From Micavibrio_C sp046294845 (GTDB taxonomy: Bacteria; Pseudomonadota; Alphaproteobacteria; Micavibrionales; Micavibrionaceae), in assembly GCA_046294845.1 (NCBI GenBank), contig JBKBNU010000001.1:558001-622000 (forward strand): a DNA stretch of 64,000 nt. Direction: 5' to 3'. The stretch's first letter is position 1. Each line of letters starts with the position of its first letter. The notes beneath the pieces were generated by a model. That model ran no database searches. It was given only the letters and a program-made list of their open reading frames with translations, and was not told the origin of the DNA. Positions 9,139 to 18,519 of the stretch are shown here, one piece after another. The position numbers and the translations under genes were made by a program.

Positions 9139-9163
9139 CAATAACATTATATAAGCGAAGGGC

Positions 9164-10876
9164 TTACTTCTTACCGGCTTCGCCCAAGGCTGCGCCGAGG
9201 ATGTCGCCCAGAGAAGCACCGGATTCTGTTGAACCGAACTCTTCCATAGCCTGTTTGTCTTCATCGATTTCACGGGCTTTGATCGACAGACCAAGCTTGC
9301 GTGATTTCTTGTCGATGGTCACAACTTTGGCATCAACCTTTTCACCAACGGCGAAACGGTCAGGACGCTGCTCGGAACGCTCGCGAGACAAATCGACTTT
9401 CTTGATGTAACCGGAGACTTTTTCGTTCACGGAAACTTCAACGCCTTTGTCATCAACGGCTGTAATCGTGCAGGTTACGATTGCGCCTTTGCTGATACCT
9501 TCGAGAGCGCCAGCATTCGGGTCTTCACCGGAAAGCTGTTTAATGCCCAAGGCTACACGTTCTTTCTCGGCATCGATCTCGAGGATCTTCACCTTGACTG
9601 TGTCACCTTTGTTAAAGGCTTTCAGGGCTTCTTCGCTTTCGTCATCCCATGAGACATCGGAGAGGTGAACCATACCGTCAATATCGCCAGCCAGACCTAC
9701 GAACAGGCCGAACTCGGTGATGTTGCGGATTTCACCTTCAAGAACCTCGCCGTCTTTGTGATCGGCAGCAAACTTAATCCATGGGTTTTCCATGCATTGT
9801 TTGATACCGAGGGAAATACGGCGTTTTTCTTCATCGACATCCAGAACCATGACTTCGACTTCCTGAGATGTCGAAACGATTTTGCCCGGATGAACGTTTT
9901 TCTTGGTCCATGACATTTCGGAAACGTGTACCAGACCTTCGATACCGGATTCCAGTTCAACGAACGCACCGTAATCGGTGATGTTGTTGACGCGGCCCGT
10001 GTATTTTTGGCCAGGAGCAAATTTCTCGGCGATGCCTTTCCAGGGATCGCTTTCGAGTTGTTTCATGCCCAGAGAAATACGCTGGTTTTCTTCGTTGTAA
10101 CGGATGACCTGCACCTGAATGCTCTGGCCCACGTGCAGCATCTCGGACGGATGGCTGACGCGTTTCCAAGAGATATCGGTAACGTGCAGAAGACCGTCAA
10201 CACCGCCCAGATCAATAAACGCACCGTAATCGGTGATGTTTTTGACCACGCCCTGAAGAACCTGACCTTCTTTGAGTGTGCCCAAGATTTCGGAACGAAC
10301 TTCCTGACGGCTTTCCTCAAGAACAGCACGACGCGAAACAACAATGTTGCCTCTGGAGCGGTCCATTTTCAGGATTTGGAACGGTTGCGGTGTGCCCATC
10401 AGCGGGCTGACATCGCGTACGGGACGGATATCAACTTGCGAGCCGGGCAGGAACGCCACAGCGCCACCCAGATCAACTGTGAAGCCACCTTTGACACGGC
10501 CAAAGATGATACCTGTAACGCGTTCTTGTTTATTGCAAGCTTTTTCGAGCTCGACCCAAACTTCCTCGCGGCGGGCTTTTTCACGGCTGATAGCGGTTTC
10601 GCCATCACGGTTTTCCATGCGTTCAATGAAGACTTCGACCTTGTCGCCGATTTTGATTTCGGGCGGTTGGCCGGGCATGGAGAATTCACGCAAAGGCACG
10701 CGGCCTTCGGATTTCAGACCGACATCGATAATTGCGAAGTCGTCTGTCATGTTGACGATTTTACCGACAACCACGTTACCTTCAACGCGTGTGCCTTTAC
10801 CCATCGTCTCATTCAGTAGTTTGGCGAAGTCGGACCCTTCGTCACGGTCTTTCAGATTTTTGGCTACAGATGCCAT
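9164..10876 (-). CDS. rpsA: 30S ribosomal protein S1
   Basis: S1 binds mRNA on the 30S subunit and helps start translation on structured messages. The 570-residue protein has the six S1 OB-fold repeats expected; repeats 3 to 6 are easily seen from their NITDYGAF- or NITEFGLF-type starts and SEMSW/SDVSW turns. The first two repeats are more divergent, as is usual for the ribosome-binding part. Length matches the family. It is preceded by cmk and followed by its own terminator and ihfB. Confidence 0.98.
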   Translation of the reverse strand: MASVAKNLKDRDEGSDFAKLLNETMGKGTRVEGNVVVGKIVNMTDDFAIIDVGLKSEGRVPLREFSMPGQPPEIKIGDKVEVFIERMENRDGETAISREKARREEVWVELEKACNKQERVTGIIFGRVKGGFTVDLGGAVAFLPGSQVDIRPVRDVSPLMGTPQPFQILKMDRSRGNIVVSRRAVLEESRQEVRSEILGTLKEGQVLQGVVKNITDYGAFIDLGGVDGLLHVTDISWKRVSHPSEMLHVGQSIQVQVIRYNEENQRISLGMKQLESDPWKGIAEKFAPGQKYTGRVNNITDYGAFVELESGIEGLVHVSEMSWTKKNVHPGKIVSTSQEVEVMVLDVDEEKRRISLGIKQCMENPWIKFAADHKDGEVLEGEIRNITEFGLFVGLAGDIDGMVHLSDVSWDDESEEALKAFNKGDTVKVKILEIDAEKERVALGIKQLSGEDPNAGALEGISKGAIVTCTITAVDDKGVEVSVNEKVSGYIKKVDLSRERSEQRPDRFAVGEKVDAKVVTIDKKSRKLGLSIKAREIDEDKQAMEEFGSTESGASLGDILGAALGEAGKK

Positions 10877-11041
10877 GATATTAATTTCCTTTTTTTAGGA
10901 AGATGTGTCCGGCCAGACAGAGGATAAGGTCAGGACCGGTTTCTGAAAAAGAAACGGCCCCAAGCTTTCATACCCGAGGGACGGGCAATTCATAGTGGAA
11001 AATGTGAATCAAATCAATGAAATAAAAGGAATTTTTTCGTT

Positions 11042-11674
11042 TTAAGCGGGTAGGTGCCTCAGCGCTTCCTGATAGACTTCATCGGGCCCCATATGACTGG
11101 TATCGATCGATACGGCATCGGCGGCGATTTTCATCGGGCGGAAGTCACGGCCACTGTCGCGGGCATCCCTGATTTTCATGTCCTCAAGGACTTTTTCATA
11201 AGCAATATCAATACCTTGACCGGTCAGTTCCTTGTGACGGCGGGCGGCGCGGATTTCGATATCGGCATCGACATAAAATTTCAGGACAGCCTCGGGGAAG
11301 ATCACGGTCCCGATATCGCGCCCGTCAAGGATGGCACCGGCCTTGCCGCTTTGGGCGGGGAAGTGGCGCTGGAAATCATGCAGGGCCAGACGGACTGCGG
11401 GCATTGCCGCCACAATCGAGGAGCCACGACCGGCTTCCGGCCCGCGCAGGGCCGGATCCTCCAGTGTGGCGGCATCAAGGGTACGCGCGGCGGCGAGGGC
11501 GGCCGCCTCATCCTCGAAAGGCAGGCCCTTTTCAAACAGGGTATAGGCAACACGGCGGTAGAGCAGACCGGTATCGAGATAGGCGTAATCAAGGTGACGG
11601 GCCAGACGTTTGGCCATCGTGCCTTTGCCGCTCGCGGCGGTGCCATCAATCGCGATAACCGGAATCTCTTTCAT
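11042..11674 (-). CDS. cmk: Cytidylate kinase
   Basis: Cmk phosphorylates CMP and dCMP. The 210-residue protein has the P-loop GTAASGKGT at residues 11-19, the YLDTGLLYR segment in the CMP-binding region, and LDGRDIGTVIFP. The ATG overlaps the aroA stop by one base (TGATG), so the two are translationally coupled. aroA-cmk-rpsA is a widely conserved order. A 165-bp gap before rpsA probably carries the rpsA promoter and leader. Confidence 0.96.
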   Translation of the reverse strand: MKEIPVIAIDGTAASGKGTMAKRLARHLDYAYLDTGLLYRRVAYTLFEKGLPFEDEAAALAAARTLDAATLEDPALRGPEAGRGSSIVAAMPAVRLALHDFQRHFPAQSGKAGAILDGRDIGTVIFPEAVLKFYVDADIEIRAARRHKELTGQGIDIAYEKVLEDMKIRDARDSGRDFRPMKIAADAVSIDTSHMGPDEVYQEALRHLPA

Positions 11675-13050
11675 CAGGCGGCCCCGACTTTCAAATTCTC
11701 GAGCGTTTCTTCGATGGAAGCACCTGCCTCATTCATCAGTTCGACAAAATTCGGGAAGCTTGTACGGATGGGTGCGCCATCATCAACAGTGATGGGGTCT
11801 TCACTGGCAAGACCCAGAACAAGGAAGCTCATGGCAATACGATGATCAAGGGCAGTCTCGATCAGGGCACCCCCTTTAGGGGGTTTGCCGTTACCGTAGA
11901 TGGTGAGGCTATCTTCACCCATCTCCAGTTTCACGCCACAGGCGACAAGGCCATCGGCAATCATTTTCAGGCGATCACTTTCCTTGACGCGCAATTCGGC
12001 AAGGTTGGTCATGCGGGTGATACCATCGGCGCAGGCTGCCGCCATCGCCAGTACCGGAAATTCATCAATCATGCTGGGTACACGTTCGGGCGGCACATCA
12101 ATACCTTTCAACGTGTTTGTGCCGCGTACGATAATATCGGTCACAGGTTCACCGGCATCGTTCTCGACCTTCACAAACACAATATCGGCGCCCATTTCTT
12201 TCAATGTCTCATAAATGCCGGCGCGGCGCGGATTGACGCATACATTGAGCAATTTCAATTCCGATCCCGCCACGATACAGGCGGCGACTGTAGGGAAGGC
12301 TGCAGAAGACGGATCCGCCGGAACATCAACCGCACACCCCAGAAGGCGGCTGCCACCCTTTACCGTGATCGCTTCGCCATCGGCTGTTTTGGTGACATCG
12401 ACATCCACACCAAAATGGCGCAGCATATTTTCGGAATGATCGCGTGTCGCGTGACCTTCGATCACGGTGGTTGATCCTTGGGCATTCAGGCCCGCCAGCA
12501 ATATCGCTGACTTTACTTGTGCCGAAGCTACAGGCAATTTGTATTCAATTCCCTTGGCCGCACGCGTGCCCTTGATGGAGAGCGGCAAACGCCCGCCTTC
12601 ACGGCTCTGGAATTGGGCGCCCATCAGCGAAAGCGGTTCCATCACGCGCTTCATCGGTCTTTTGATCAGGGATTTGTCACCTGTGAAAATTGCATTCAAT
12701 TCGTGCGAAGCGCAAATGCCAAGCAGTAATCTGGTCGAGGTACCGCTATTGCCCATATCAAGGATATCTTCGGGCTCTTTCAAATTGCCGACGCCGATGC
12801 CGTGTACACGCCACAGCCCGTCACTATCATCAATAATTCTGGCACCCAGTGCGCGCATGGCGCTTGCCGTGTTCATGACATCTTCGCCCTCAAGCAGGCC
12901 AGAAATAATGGTTTCCCCTTCGGCCAGAGCTCCGAACATCAACGAACGGTGGGAAATGGACTTATCGCCGGGAATACGGGTAACCCCGCTCAAAGGGCCC
13001 GATTTCCGCGAAATTAGGGGTGTAGCTGTCATGATGTTCACACTGTTCAA
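11674..13050 (-). CDS. aroA: 3-phosphoshikimate 1-carboxyvinyltransferase (EPSP synthase)
   Basis: AroA adds the enolpyruvyl group to shikimate 3-phosphate in the chorismate pathway. The 458-residue protein has PGDKSISHR near the N-terminus, the NSGTSTRLL motif at about residue 100, and the LRVKESDR motif in the C-terminal domain. NSGTSTRLL (NSGT in place of NAGTA) is typical of class II, glyphosate-tolerant EPSP synthases found in alphaproteobacteria; tolerance was not tested here. The start may instead be the ATG six codons later (13032). Confidence 0.96.
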   Translation of the reverse strand: MNSVNIMTATPLISRKSGPLSGVTRIPGDKSISHRSLMFGALAEGETIISGLLEGEDVMNTASAMRALGARIIDDSDGLWRVHGIGVGNLKEPEDILDMGNSGTSTRLLLGICASHELNAIFTGDKSLIKRPMKRVMEPLSLMGAQFQSREGGRLPLSIKGTRAAKGIEYKLPVASAQVKSAILLAGLNAQGSTTVIEGHATRDHSENMLRHFGVDVDVTKTADGEAITVKGGSRLLGCAVDVPADPSSAAFPTVAACIVAGSELKLLNVCVNPRRAGIYETLKEMGADIVFVKVENDAGEPVTDIIVRGTNTLKGIDVPPERVPSMIDEFPVLAMAAACADGITRMTNLAELRVKESDRLKMIADGLVACGVKLEMGEDSLTIYGNGKPPKGGALIETALDHRIAMSFLVLGLASEDPITVDDGAPIRTSFPNFVELMNEAGASIEETLENLKVGAA

Positions 13051-13200
13051 TAAGGGTAAAACCGGAGTTTTTATAACCTTTTCAGCCCTTAAAATACCAG
13101 CCCGTTTTTACGGTCATGCGCCTTATTTGCATAAAATATTTGGCAGGGCATGCTTGAGGGGGCTAAGGTCAGTCATCAAAAAGACAAGGAGGAACACAAA

Positions 13201-13428
13201 ATGGCGGATTTGGTAACCCAAGGTTTGGATCAGTGGGCTGCGCATGAAGAAGCACTGGCCCGTGAATTTGATGCCGCAGGACAAGACCCTGACCAGATGA
13301 TGAAAGAAGCGTGGGCGAATTATGTGGCCCCTCCCTCCGTAACCGGTCAGGCCAAGGAGGCCCAGACGGAAGAAGTGAGCCGCCGCCCTCTCAATGATTA
13401 TGCCTACAATATCAAACGCTGGTTTTAA
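13201..13428 (+). CDS. Orphan 75-residue acidic protein
   Basis: A small protein, probably helical, with no recognised family. It begins MADLVTQGLDQWAAHEE, has an acidic middle, a Pro-rich linker (YVAPPSVTG) and a conserved-looking end (NDYAYNIKRWF). The ATG at 13201 has the strongest ribosome-binding site seen in the window (AAGGAGG with 7-base spacing), so it is chosen over an in-frame start 51 bp upstream. It is divergent from aroA, where many alphaproteobacteria have a TIGR02300-family gene; this protein does not look like that family. Confidence 0.7.
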   Translation: MADLVTQGLDQWAAHEEALAREFDAAGQDPDQMMKEAWANYVAPPSVTGQAKEAQTEEVSRRPLNDYAYNIKRWF

Positions 13429-13431
13429 AAA

Positions 13432-15261
13432 TCAGGCGGGTTTGCTGACGATGTTGATCACGGCGCGGTCTATTGTTTCGCTGACACGCCGTCTGCGTGC
13501 CAGATTATGATCGTGGCTGTCAGGTGAGCCCAGATAAGCCAGCAAGGGTGCGCCCTGTACCATGTCCCACATTTTGATTTGTCGCCATGAAGGAAGCGTG
13601 CCTTCCGGTCCCAAGAGATCATGGCCCGAGAGCTTGTAGTTTCGTAAGGCCTGAAAGCCGAGCGATTCTCCCGCGACCTGATCATCCGCTTTATCGGCCA
13701 TGCGCCGTAGACCATCAAAATACAGTAGCCCCAAACGTTCAAGGCGGGCCGGTGTCTCGGGATCATTGATGTGACGCTGTAAATAGGATTGTACAGCCAT
13801 AAAGATGTTATTCACGGTGTGTTGTCGCGTGCTACGCATTTCATTGCCCAGGAAGATACGGCGTGATTCCGAAAGGGCAGGATCATCGAGCAGGCTCTCA
13901 TCAAATTCCATCTGGCCCAAAAGGGCAGCATAGTGAAACAGATTATTTTCATTGATATTGGCAATGCCCCTCAAGTCGGGGTTCCGATATTCTTCCGGCT
14001 TCTCGATTTCCAGCCTTACATTCTGGGTTAGGATTGTACTCACATCCCTGATCATACGCCTGGTCAAAAAATCAGGCATGGGCAGCAGTTCAAGATATAA
14101 ATCCTGTAAGGCTGGCAAATCTACAAGAGCAGGATAGCGTGTCAGCGACGCTTTCCATTTATCCCTCATGTGATCGGCGAGTGTCGGTGTGCCGGCACCC
14201 ATCTTCTCCATGCGGACCAGCATCCTGTCCATCAAGGGATCGGTTAAGGGAATCAGGCGCATGGCAATATGTGCCCCGGCGGTGGCCAGATAATTCGCTA
14301 TGCGTTGATGATGGGATGTAATCATGCCTGATGCTTTCAAACCGGCATCAATATTCTCTATCGCCGTGTAATAATGGTCGAGCTGTTCTTCCAGTGTTCC
14401 CGCACCGTGGCCCTCATCCATGTGACGATATGTTTGCGCATGGCTTAATAACGCCCATGCCTCATAGCTATCAGTGCGGCTGTCATCCTGCACAAGGTAG
14501 GAGTTGAAAAATATTTCCAGTGGTCGTGCATATAAGGGGTCAGCATATTCACCCCTGATGTTGCCGTTGATTTGCGTGCTTGTCAGATGATGCATTACAT
14601 CATGATTGGCAAGAGTGGTAATGTGTTTCAGGGATGCAAGCAATGCGCTAGCTTGCTCCTCCGGAATTTTCTCCATCACCCTGTGGTCAAGGGCTATGAT
14701 CGGAAAGGCTACCGAGTAATTGGTTTGTTTGTGGGGGCATTGTGCGAAGCCCATATGATATTCGTAACCGGCAATATCCTTTTCCTTGCTGAAGAAACGG
14801 ATGGACGATTCCGGTGATTGCTGGCTCTCCCATAGGGATTTTAATGTATCTGTCGGTACGATGGCGACTTCGGACAGAAGAATATTTCCTGTATCCATGG
14901 CAAGCTTGTTGAAGAGCTGCTGAATGTTGGTTCCTTCGTAAGCGGATCGGGCTTCGGGGTTCCACCCCCCCAGATCACTGTAATTGATAACAGCCCTTGC
15001 CCATAGCGGGGGTTCCGGCTTGTTTTCGGTGTGGGCCTGCCGCAAACGGTGGCCGAGCGCGTTCATATAGGGGCTGAGGCGGTTTGCTTCATAGATGATC
15101 GCCTGTTCAGGATCATTCTGGCGAAGAGATTCTATATAGGTTTTGAGAGTATCCAGCCCCGAGGGGCCTGTTTGATGCACAAGAGGAGGGCGCAGGCTCG
15201 TATCACATGAGTCTTTCGTTGAAATAAGCTCCCGAGATTGGCCGGTCTCTGCCACAATCAT
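13432..15261 (-). CDS. Orphan 609-residue soluble protein
   Basis: I do not recognise this protein. It has no signal peptide or membrane segment and looks mostly helical. Histidine-rich helix segments stand out: TLANHDVMHHL at about residue 220, SHAQTYRHMDEGHGAG at about 275, and YYTAIENID just after. A HD..HH pattern can bind metal, but no known enzyme motif is complete. It ends three bases from the convergent 75-residue gene. Codon use looks like that of its neighbours. Confidence 0.7.
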   Translation of the reverse strand: MIVAETGQSRELISTKDSCDTSLRPPLVHQTGPSGLDTLKTYIESLRQNDPEQAIIYEANRLSPYMNALGHRLRQAHTENKPEPPLWARAVINYSDLGGWNPEARSAYEGTNIQQLFNKLAMDTGNILLSEVAIVPTDTLKSLWESQQSPESSIRFFSKEKDIAGYEYHMGFAQCPHKQTNYSVAFPIIALDHRVMEKIPEEQASALLASLKHITTLANHDVMHHLTSTQINGNIRGEYADPLYARPLEIFFNSYLVQDDSRTDSYEAWALLSHAQTYRHMDEGHGAGTLEEQLDHYYTAIENIDAGLKASGMITSHHQRIANYLATAGAHIAMRLIPLTDPLMDRMLVRMEKMGAGTPTLADHMRDKWKASLTRYPALVDLPALQDLYLELLPMPDFLTRRMIRDVSTILTQNVRLEIEKPEEYRNPDLRGIANINENNLFHYAALLGQMEFDESLLDDPALSESRRIFLGNEMRSTRQHTVNNIFMAVQSYLQRHINDPETPARLERLGLLYFDGLRRMADKADDQVAGESLGFQALRNYKLSGHDLLGPEGTLPSWRQIKMWDMVQGAPLLAYLGSPDSHDHNLARRRRVSETIDRAVINIVSKPA

Positions 15262-15487
15262 CTCCCAGCGTCATGCAGCCTTGAACAGGGCCGCCCTTGG
15301 TAAACAGGCACCCAGTAACACACTTTAAAGCAGGAGTGTTAATATTTAGTGCCGCCCGGTTTTGAAATATTATTATACTGCAGCGCGCCATCATAAGTAG
15401 TAAGAAGGGCGATATTTTTTTGGACTTTTTCAGTTGCAATGTCCTATAAACCTCAAGGGTTTACAATAAAAAAGGGAGAGTCTGAGT

Positions 15488-15991
15488 ATGACACCGGAAC
15501 AGTATAAAAAGCGCGATTCGTTGATTGTTATTTTTCAAAAGGCGCAAGATATGGCGTCAGTAACGATCGATAAATCTCTCACGATTGATCTGACCTTTCA
15601 TCAAAGCCTCTGTGATTTGGTCAACAAATTTGGATATGACGGAGATACGCAAGGCCATATCATGATGGCGCTGGATAGTTTGCTGGATAGCAGGCCTATA
15701 GATACAGTGCGGCAATATACCCGTGATCTGGCCAACCATGTAGCAGAGATCAGGGAGCGCATGGATGACAAGGATGGTGATGAATATAAAGGGCTGGAAA
15801 CATTTGAAAGCCGTCTGGCTGCACAATGGAAACATTTGTTGATGGCAGACCAGCAAACAAATAGCGGTTACCGTGCCCGTGAAATGTTTCAGGTGCGCGA
15901 TCATGCCTTTTCCCCCGCTTTGCGAGCAGCGGCCTTAAGTTTGAAAAGCGTAAATCTTCATAATCCTGACTATAGGCTTCGCCCTCAGTAA
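15488..15991 (+). CDS. Orphan 167-residue helical protein
   Basis: No family recognised. The protein appears all-helical, with charged repeats (AEIRERMDDKDGDEYKG) and no membrane or export signal. A GGGAGAG ribosome-binding site precedes the ATG. It is divergent from the 609-residue orphan across 226 bp and ends in its own terminator, so it is a single-gene unit. Confidence 0.68.
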   Translation: MTPEQYKKRDSLIVIFQKAQDMASVTIDKSLTIDLTFHQSLCDLVNKFGYDGDTQGHIMMALDSLLDSRPIDTVRQYTRDLANHVAEIRERMDDKDGDEYKGLETFESRLAAQWKHLLMADQQTNSGYRAREMFQVRDHAFSPALRAAALSLKSVNLHNPDYRLRPQ

Positions 15992-16008
15992 CCAATGCAG
16001 ACACCAAG

Positions 16009-16044
16009 AAAAAGCGGGCCCGTCTTATCGAGCCCGCTTTTTTG
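16009..16044. terminator. Intrinsic terminator
   Basis: Stem AAAAAGCGGGC / GCCCGCTTTTT with a loop of about 12 bases, followed by T residues. It lies between the convergent orphan gene and the GGDEF-EAL gene and can serve both directions. Confidence 0.88.
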
Positions 16045-16061
16045 TCTTTTTGGTGTAGAGG

Positions 16062-18308
16062 TTAAGCCTTGTCTTTAAAACTGCTGATATTGCCGTCATA
16101 AGAGCCGATAAACTCTTCGAACTTCTCTTTAGGCACTGGCCGTGAATAGCGGAAACCCTGTACCTCATCACATTTCTGGGCAATCAGGAAGGCTTCATGC
16201 TCTTTGGTCTCGACACCTTCAGCAATAACTTTCAGGTTAAGCGAGTGACCCAAGGCAACAATGGTACGGGCAATCGCCGCATCATCAGGGTTCTGCAGAG
16301 CGTTCCTGATAAAGGACTGGTCAATCTTCAGGCGATCAATCGGGAACTGGCGCAGATATGACAGGGATGAATAACCGGTACCAAAGTCGTCAATCGCAAG
16401 CTCGACGCCCAAAGCGTGCAGGTTCTGCAAGATGGCAATCGTATGCTGGATGTCTTCCATGAACACAGATTCCGTAACTTCCAGTTCAAGCTGGTGCGGC
16501 GGCAATCCTGTCTCGCGTAAAATCTTGGAGGTGTAGGCAACGATGTCACTCTGATAGAATTGTGCTCCCGATACGTTCACAGCAATACGAACTTCGTGGC
16601 CTTTCTTCTTCCAATCCATGGCGCTTTCAACAGCTGTCTTCATAACCCATTCGCCAATCGGCACAATCAGACCTGATTGCTCGGCGATCGGAATGAATTC
16701 TGCTGGCGAAATAAAGTGGCCGCCTTCTTTGCTGTTATCAGGTTTCCACCAACGGATCAGCGCTTCGGCACCAATAACCTTGCCGGATGACAGATCCAGC
16801 TGGGGTTGATAATTCAACAGTAACTGGTTCTTCTCCAGAGCGTCACGCAGATCACGCAACATCTGGAAGCGCATTTGAACGGCGCGGTCGTAATCTTCCG
16901 AATATTCCTTGATGGTATCGCGGCCATCTTCCTTGGCGCGGTTAAGCGCAATATCGGCGTGCTTCAACACCTGATCCGGATCAATACCGTCATCGGGGAA
17001 TGTCGCAACCCCTATAGAGGAACGGATCTGGAAGTTTTCATTGAACACCTTGAAGGGTTCGGCACGAATAACGCCAATGACACGATCAGCAACATCACGC
17101 GATGTAATCGATTTGCCTGTCAAAGGCATGGTGATGGCAAATTCATCTTCGCCGGAACGTGCAACAATTGCTTGTTCGGGTAAAGAAGCACGCAGACGTT
17201 TGGCAACGCCGCGCAGGATGGCATCACCAACATTGTGACCCATCGAGTCGTTGATGTCCTTGAAATGGTCCAGATCAAGGGCAATCACGGCATAACGGCC
17301 CGGATTTTCGCTGCCTTGGGCACGCGCCATCTCGTTGAGCTTTTGCAGGAACAATGTTCTGTTTGGCAGGCTGGTGAGGGTATCGAAATAGGCCAGTTTG
17401 TGAATCTGGTCCTGTGCGGCGCTTTTAATACGCTTGATGTTATCGGCGTTTTGTTTAATCAGAACAAGCGCGATATCAATAGCACTGCCGATTTCATCAG
17501 ACGGATTGAAGGGGGAACGTTCGACGCGCGGGTTCTCGGGATTTTCCGAGGCGCGCATCAGATTGCTACGCAGGAACAGGATAGGTTCAAGCAGCCAGTA
17601 GCCAAGGGCCATCATCAAAACCGTCGTCACAAAAGCCGACATCAGCAACATAACGAGAATGTTCTGTTCCATATAATTGAAAACCTGCTCCTGTACCGAG
17701 GAGGAATCAATTTTGGCTACAACGACAAAAGGGCGGCTCAAAGATTTTGGACGCAAGACAACTTCGTAATGCGTTCCATCATTGCTCAGGTAGTTTTGTG
17801 CCTTGTACCCATTCTGCATGTTCAGATTTGTCATGGAAGGTTCGCCGTAGGCACGCAGAAGATTGAAATCAACCGAGTATACCGACAGACCGAGGATACG
17901 TGTGCTTTCCAGCACACGTTTGGCCTCATCTTCCGAGATGGGTGAAGCCAGAAGATCAGTAATTCTTTCCTCGATCAGCGGGGCAATCGCCGATCTCGCG
18001 GATTCACTGATTTCATCCAGACGGTCCTGTCGATATTGGGAGATGGTCATACTCATGATCCCGACCTGAACAGTCAGGATGGTCAAGAAGACGACCATGG
18101 TAATGCGCCAGCTTAGACGGCTTTTCCAGATATCGCCGGGCGATCTGGTGAAGCGGGCGCTGAATGATTGAGCTTTCGTGGGTGCTGGCTGTGCACGCGC
18201 ACCCGAGCGTCTGGGCGCTGCTGCTGTGCCTGCGGACGGTGCTGAAGGAGGACGTTTGGCTGAAGAAGAAGGCGCACGCGTCATCTGCTGTTTACTCGGA
18301 GTCGCCAT
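16062..18308 (-). CDS. Membrane GGDEF-EAL protein with altered GGDEF motif
   Basis: A 748-residue cyclic-di-GMP signalling protein. Order: a disordered Ser/Ala/Pro-rich N-terminus (1-60), a membrane helix (about 69-89), a periplasmic sensor region of about 125 residues, a second membrane helix (about 216-239), a HAMP-like linker, GGDEF (about 300-460) and EAL. The GGDEF signature reads GEDEF (residues 386-390), so cyclase activity is doubtful. EAL motifs look complete: AEALIRW, EVTESVFMED, IDDFGTGYSS, KIDQSFI, and AEGVET. Phosphodiesterase activity is therefore expected. The ATG at 18308 is preferred to an upstream TTG. It stands alone between two unrelated genes. Confidence 0.9.
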   Translation of the reverse strand: MATPSKQQMTRAPSSSAKRPPSAPSAGTAAAPRRSGARAQPAPTKAQSFSARFTRSPGDIWKSRLSWRITMVVFLTILTVQVGIMSMTISQYRQDRLDEISESARSAIAPLIEERITDLLASPISEDEAKRVLESTRILGLSVYSVDFNLLRAYGEPSMTNLNMQNGYKAQNYLSNDGTHYEVVLRPKSLSRPFVVVAKIDSSSVQEQVFNYMEQNILVMLLMSAFVTTVLMMALGYWLLEPILFLRSNLMRASENPENPRVERSPFNPSDEIGSAIDIALVLIKQNADNIKRIKSAAQDQIHKLAYFDTLTSLPNRTLFLQKLNEMARAQGSENPGRYAVIALDLDHFKDINDSMGHNVGDAILRGVAKRLRASLPEQAIVARSGEDEFAITMPLTGKSITSRDVADRVIGVIRAEPFKVFNENFQIRSSIGVATFPDDGIDPDQVLKHADIALNRAKEDGRDTIKEYSEDYDRAVQMRFQMLRDLRDALEKNQLLLNYQPQLDLSSGKVIGAEALIRWWKPDNSKEGGHFISPAEFIPIAEQSGLIVPIGEWVMKTAVESAMDWKKKGHEVRIAVNVSGAQFYQSDIVAYTSKILRETGLPPHQLELEVTESVFMEDIQHTIAILQNLHALGVELAIDDFGTGYSSLSYLRQFPIDRLKIDQSFIRNALQNPDDAAIARTIVALGHSLNLKVIAEGVETKEHEAFLIAQKCDEVQGFRYSRPVPKEKFEEFIGSYDGNISSFKDKA

Positions 18309-18451
18309 GTATCTTGTTTGCCCTGATACAGATTTAGAAAATGACCCGCAATGCGATGAAACACCGTTCCCCGATAACAAGTCCCCACAATTCAAGGTTA
18401 GCTGAAAATGATTAACAAGCTATTGATTTTTGCCTGTCCAGAGGAGAGTCG

Positions 18452-18511
18452 ATGTATCCCAAAGTATTGGAATCAATAGATTTTAAGGTATATCAAAAAA
18501 ATCTAAAATAA
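18452..18511 (+). CDS. Possible 19-residue mini-ORF
   Basis: An ATG preceded by GAGGAGAG opens a 19-codon frame (MYPKVLESIDFKVYQKNLK) in the gap between the GGDEF-EAL gene and the dihydroorotase gene, on the opposite strand to both. A 9-bp inverted repeat (18420-18428 and 18471-18479) overlaps it. It may be chance; the good ribosome-binding site is the only support. Confidence 0.2.
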   Translation: MYPKVLESIDFKVYQKNLK

Positions 18512-18519
18512 AAGACAAA

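Noticed and set aside
9926..10819. 297-codon open frame antisense to rpsA
   Set aside because: It mirrors the S1 codons and gives a low-complexity Phe/Asn-rich product. rpsA is certain.
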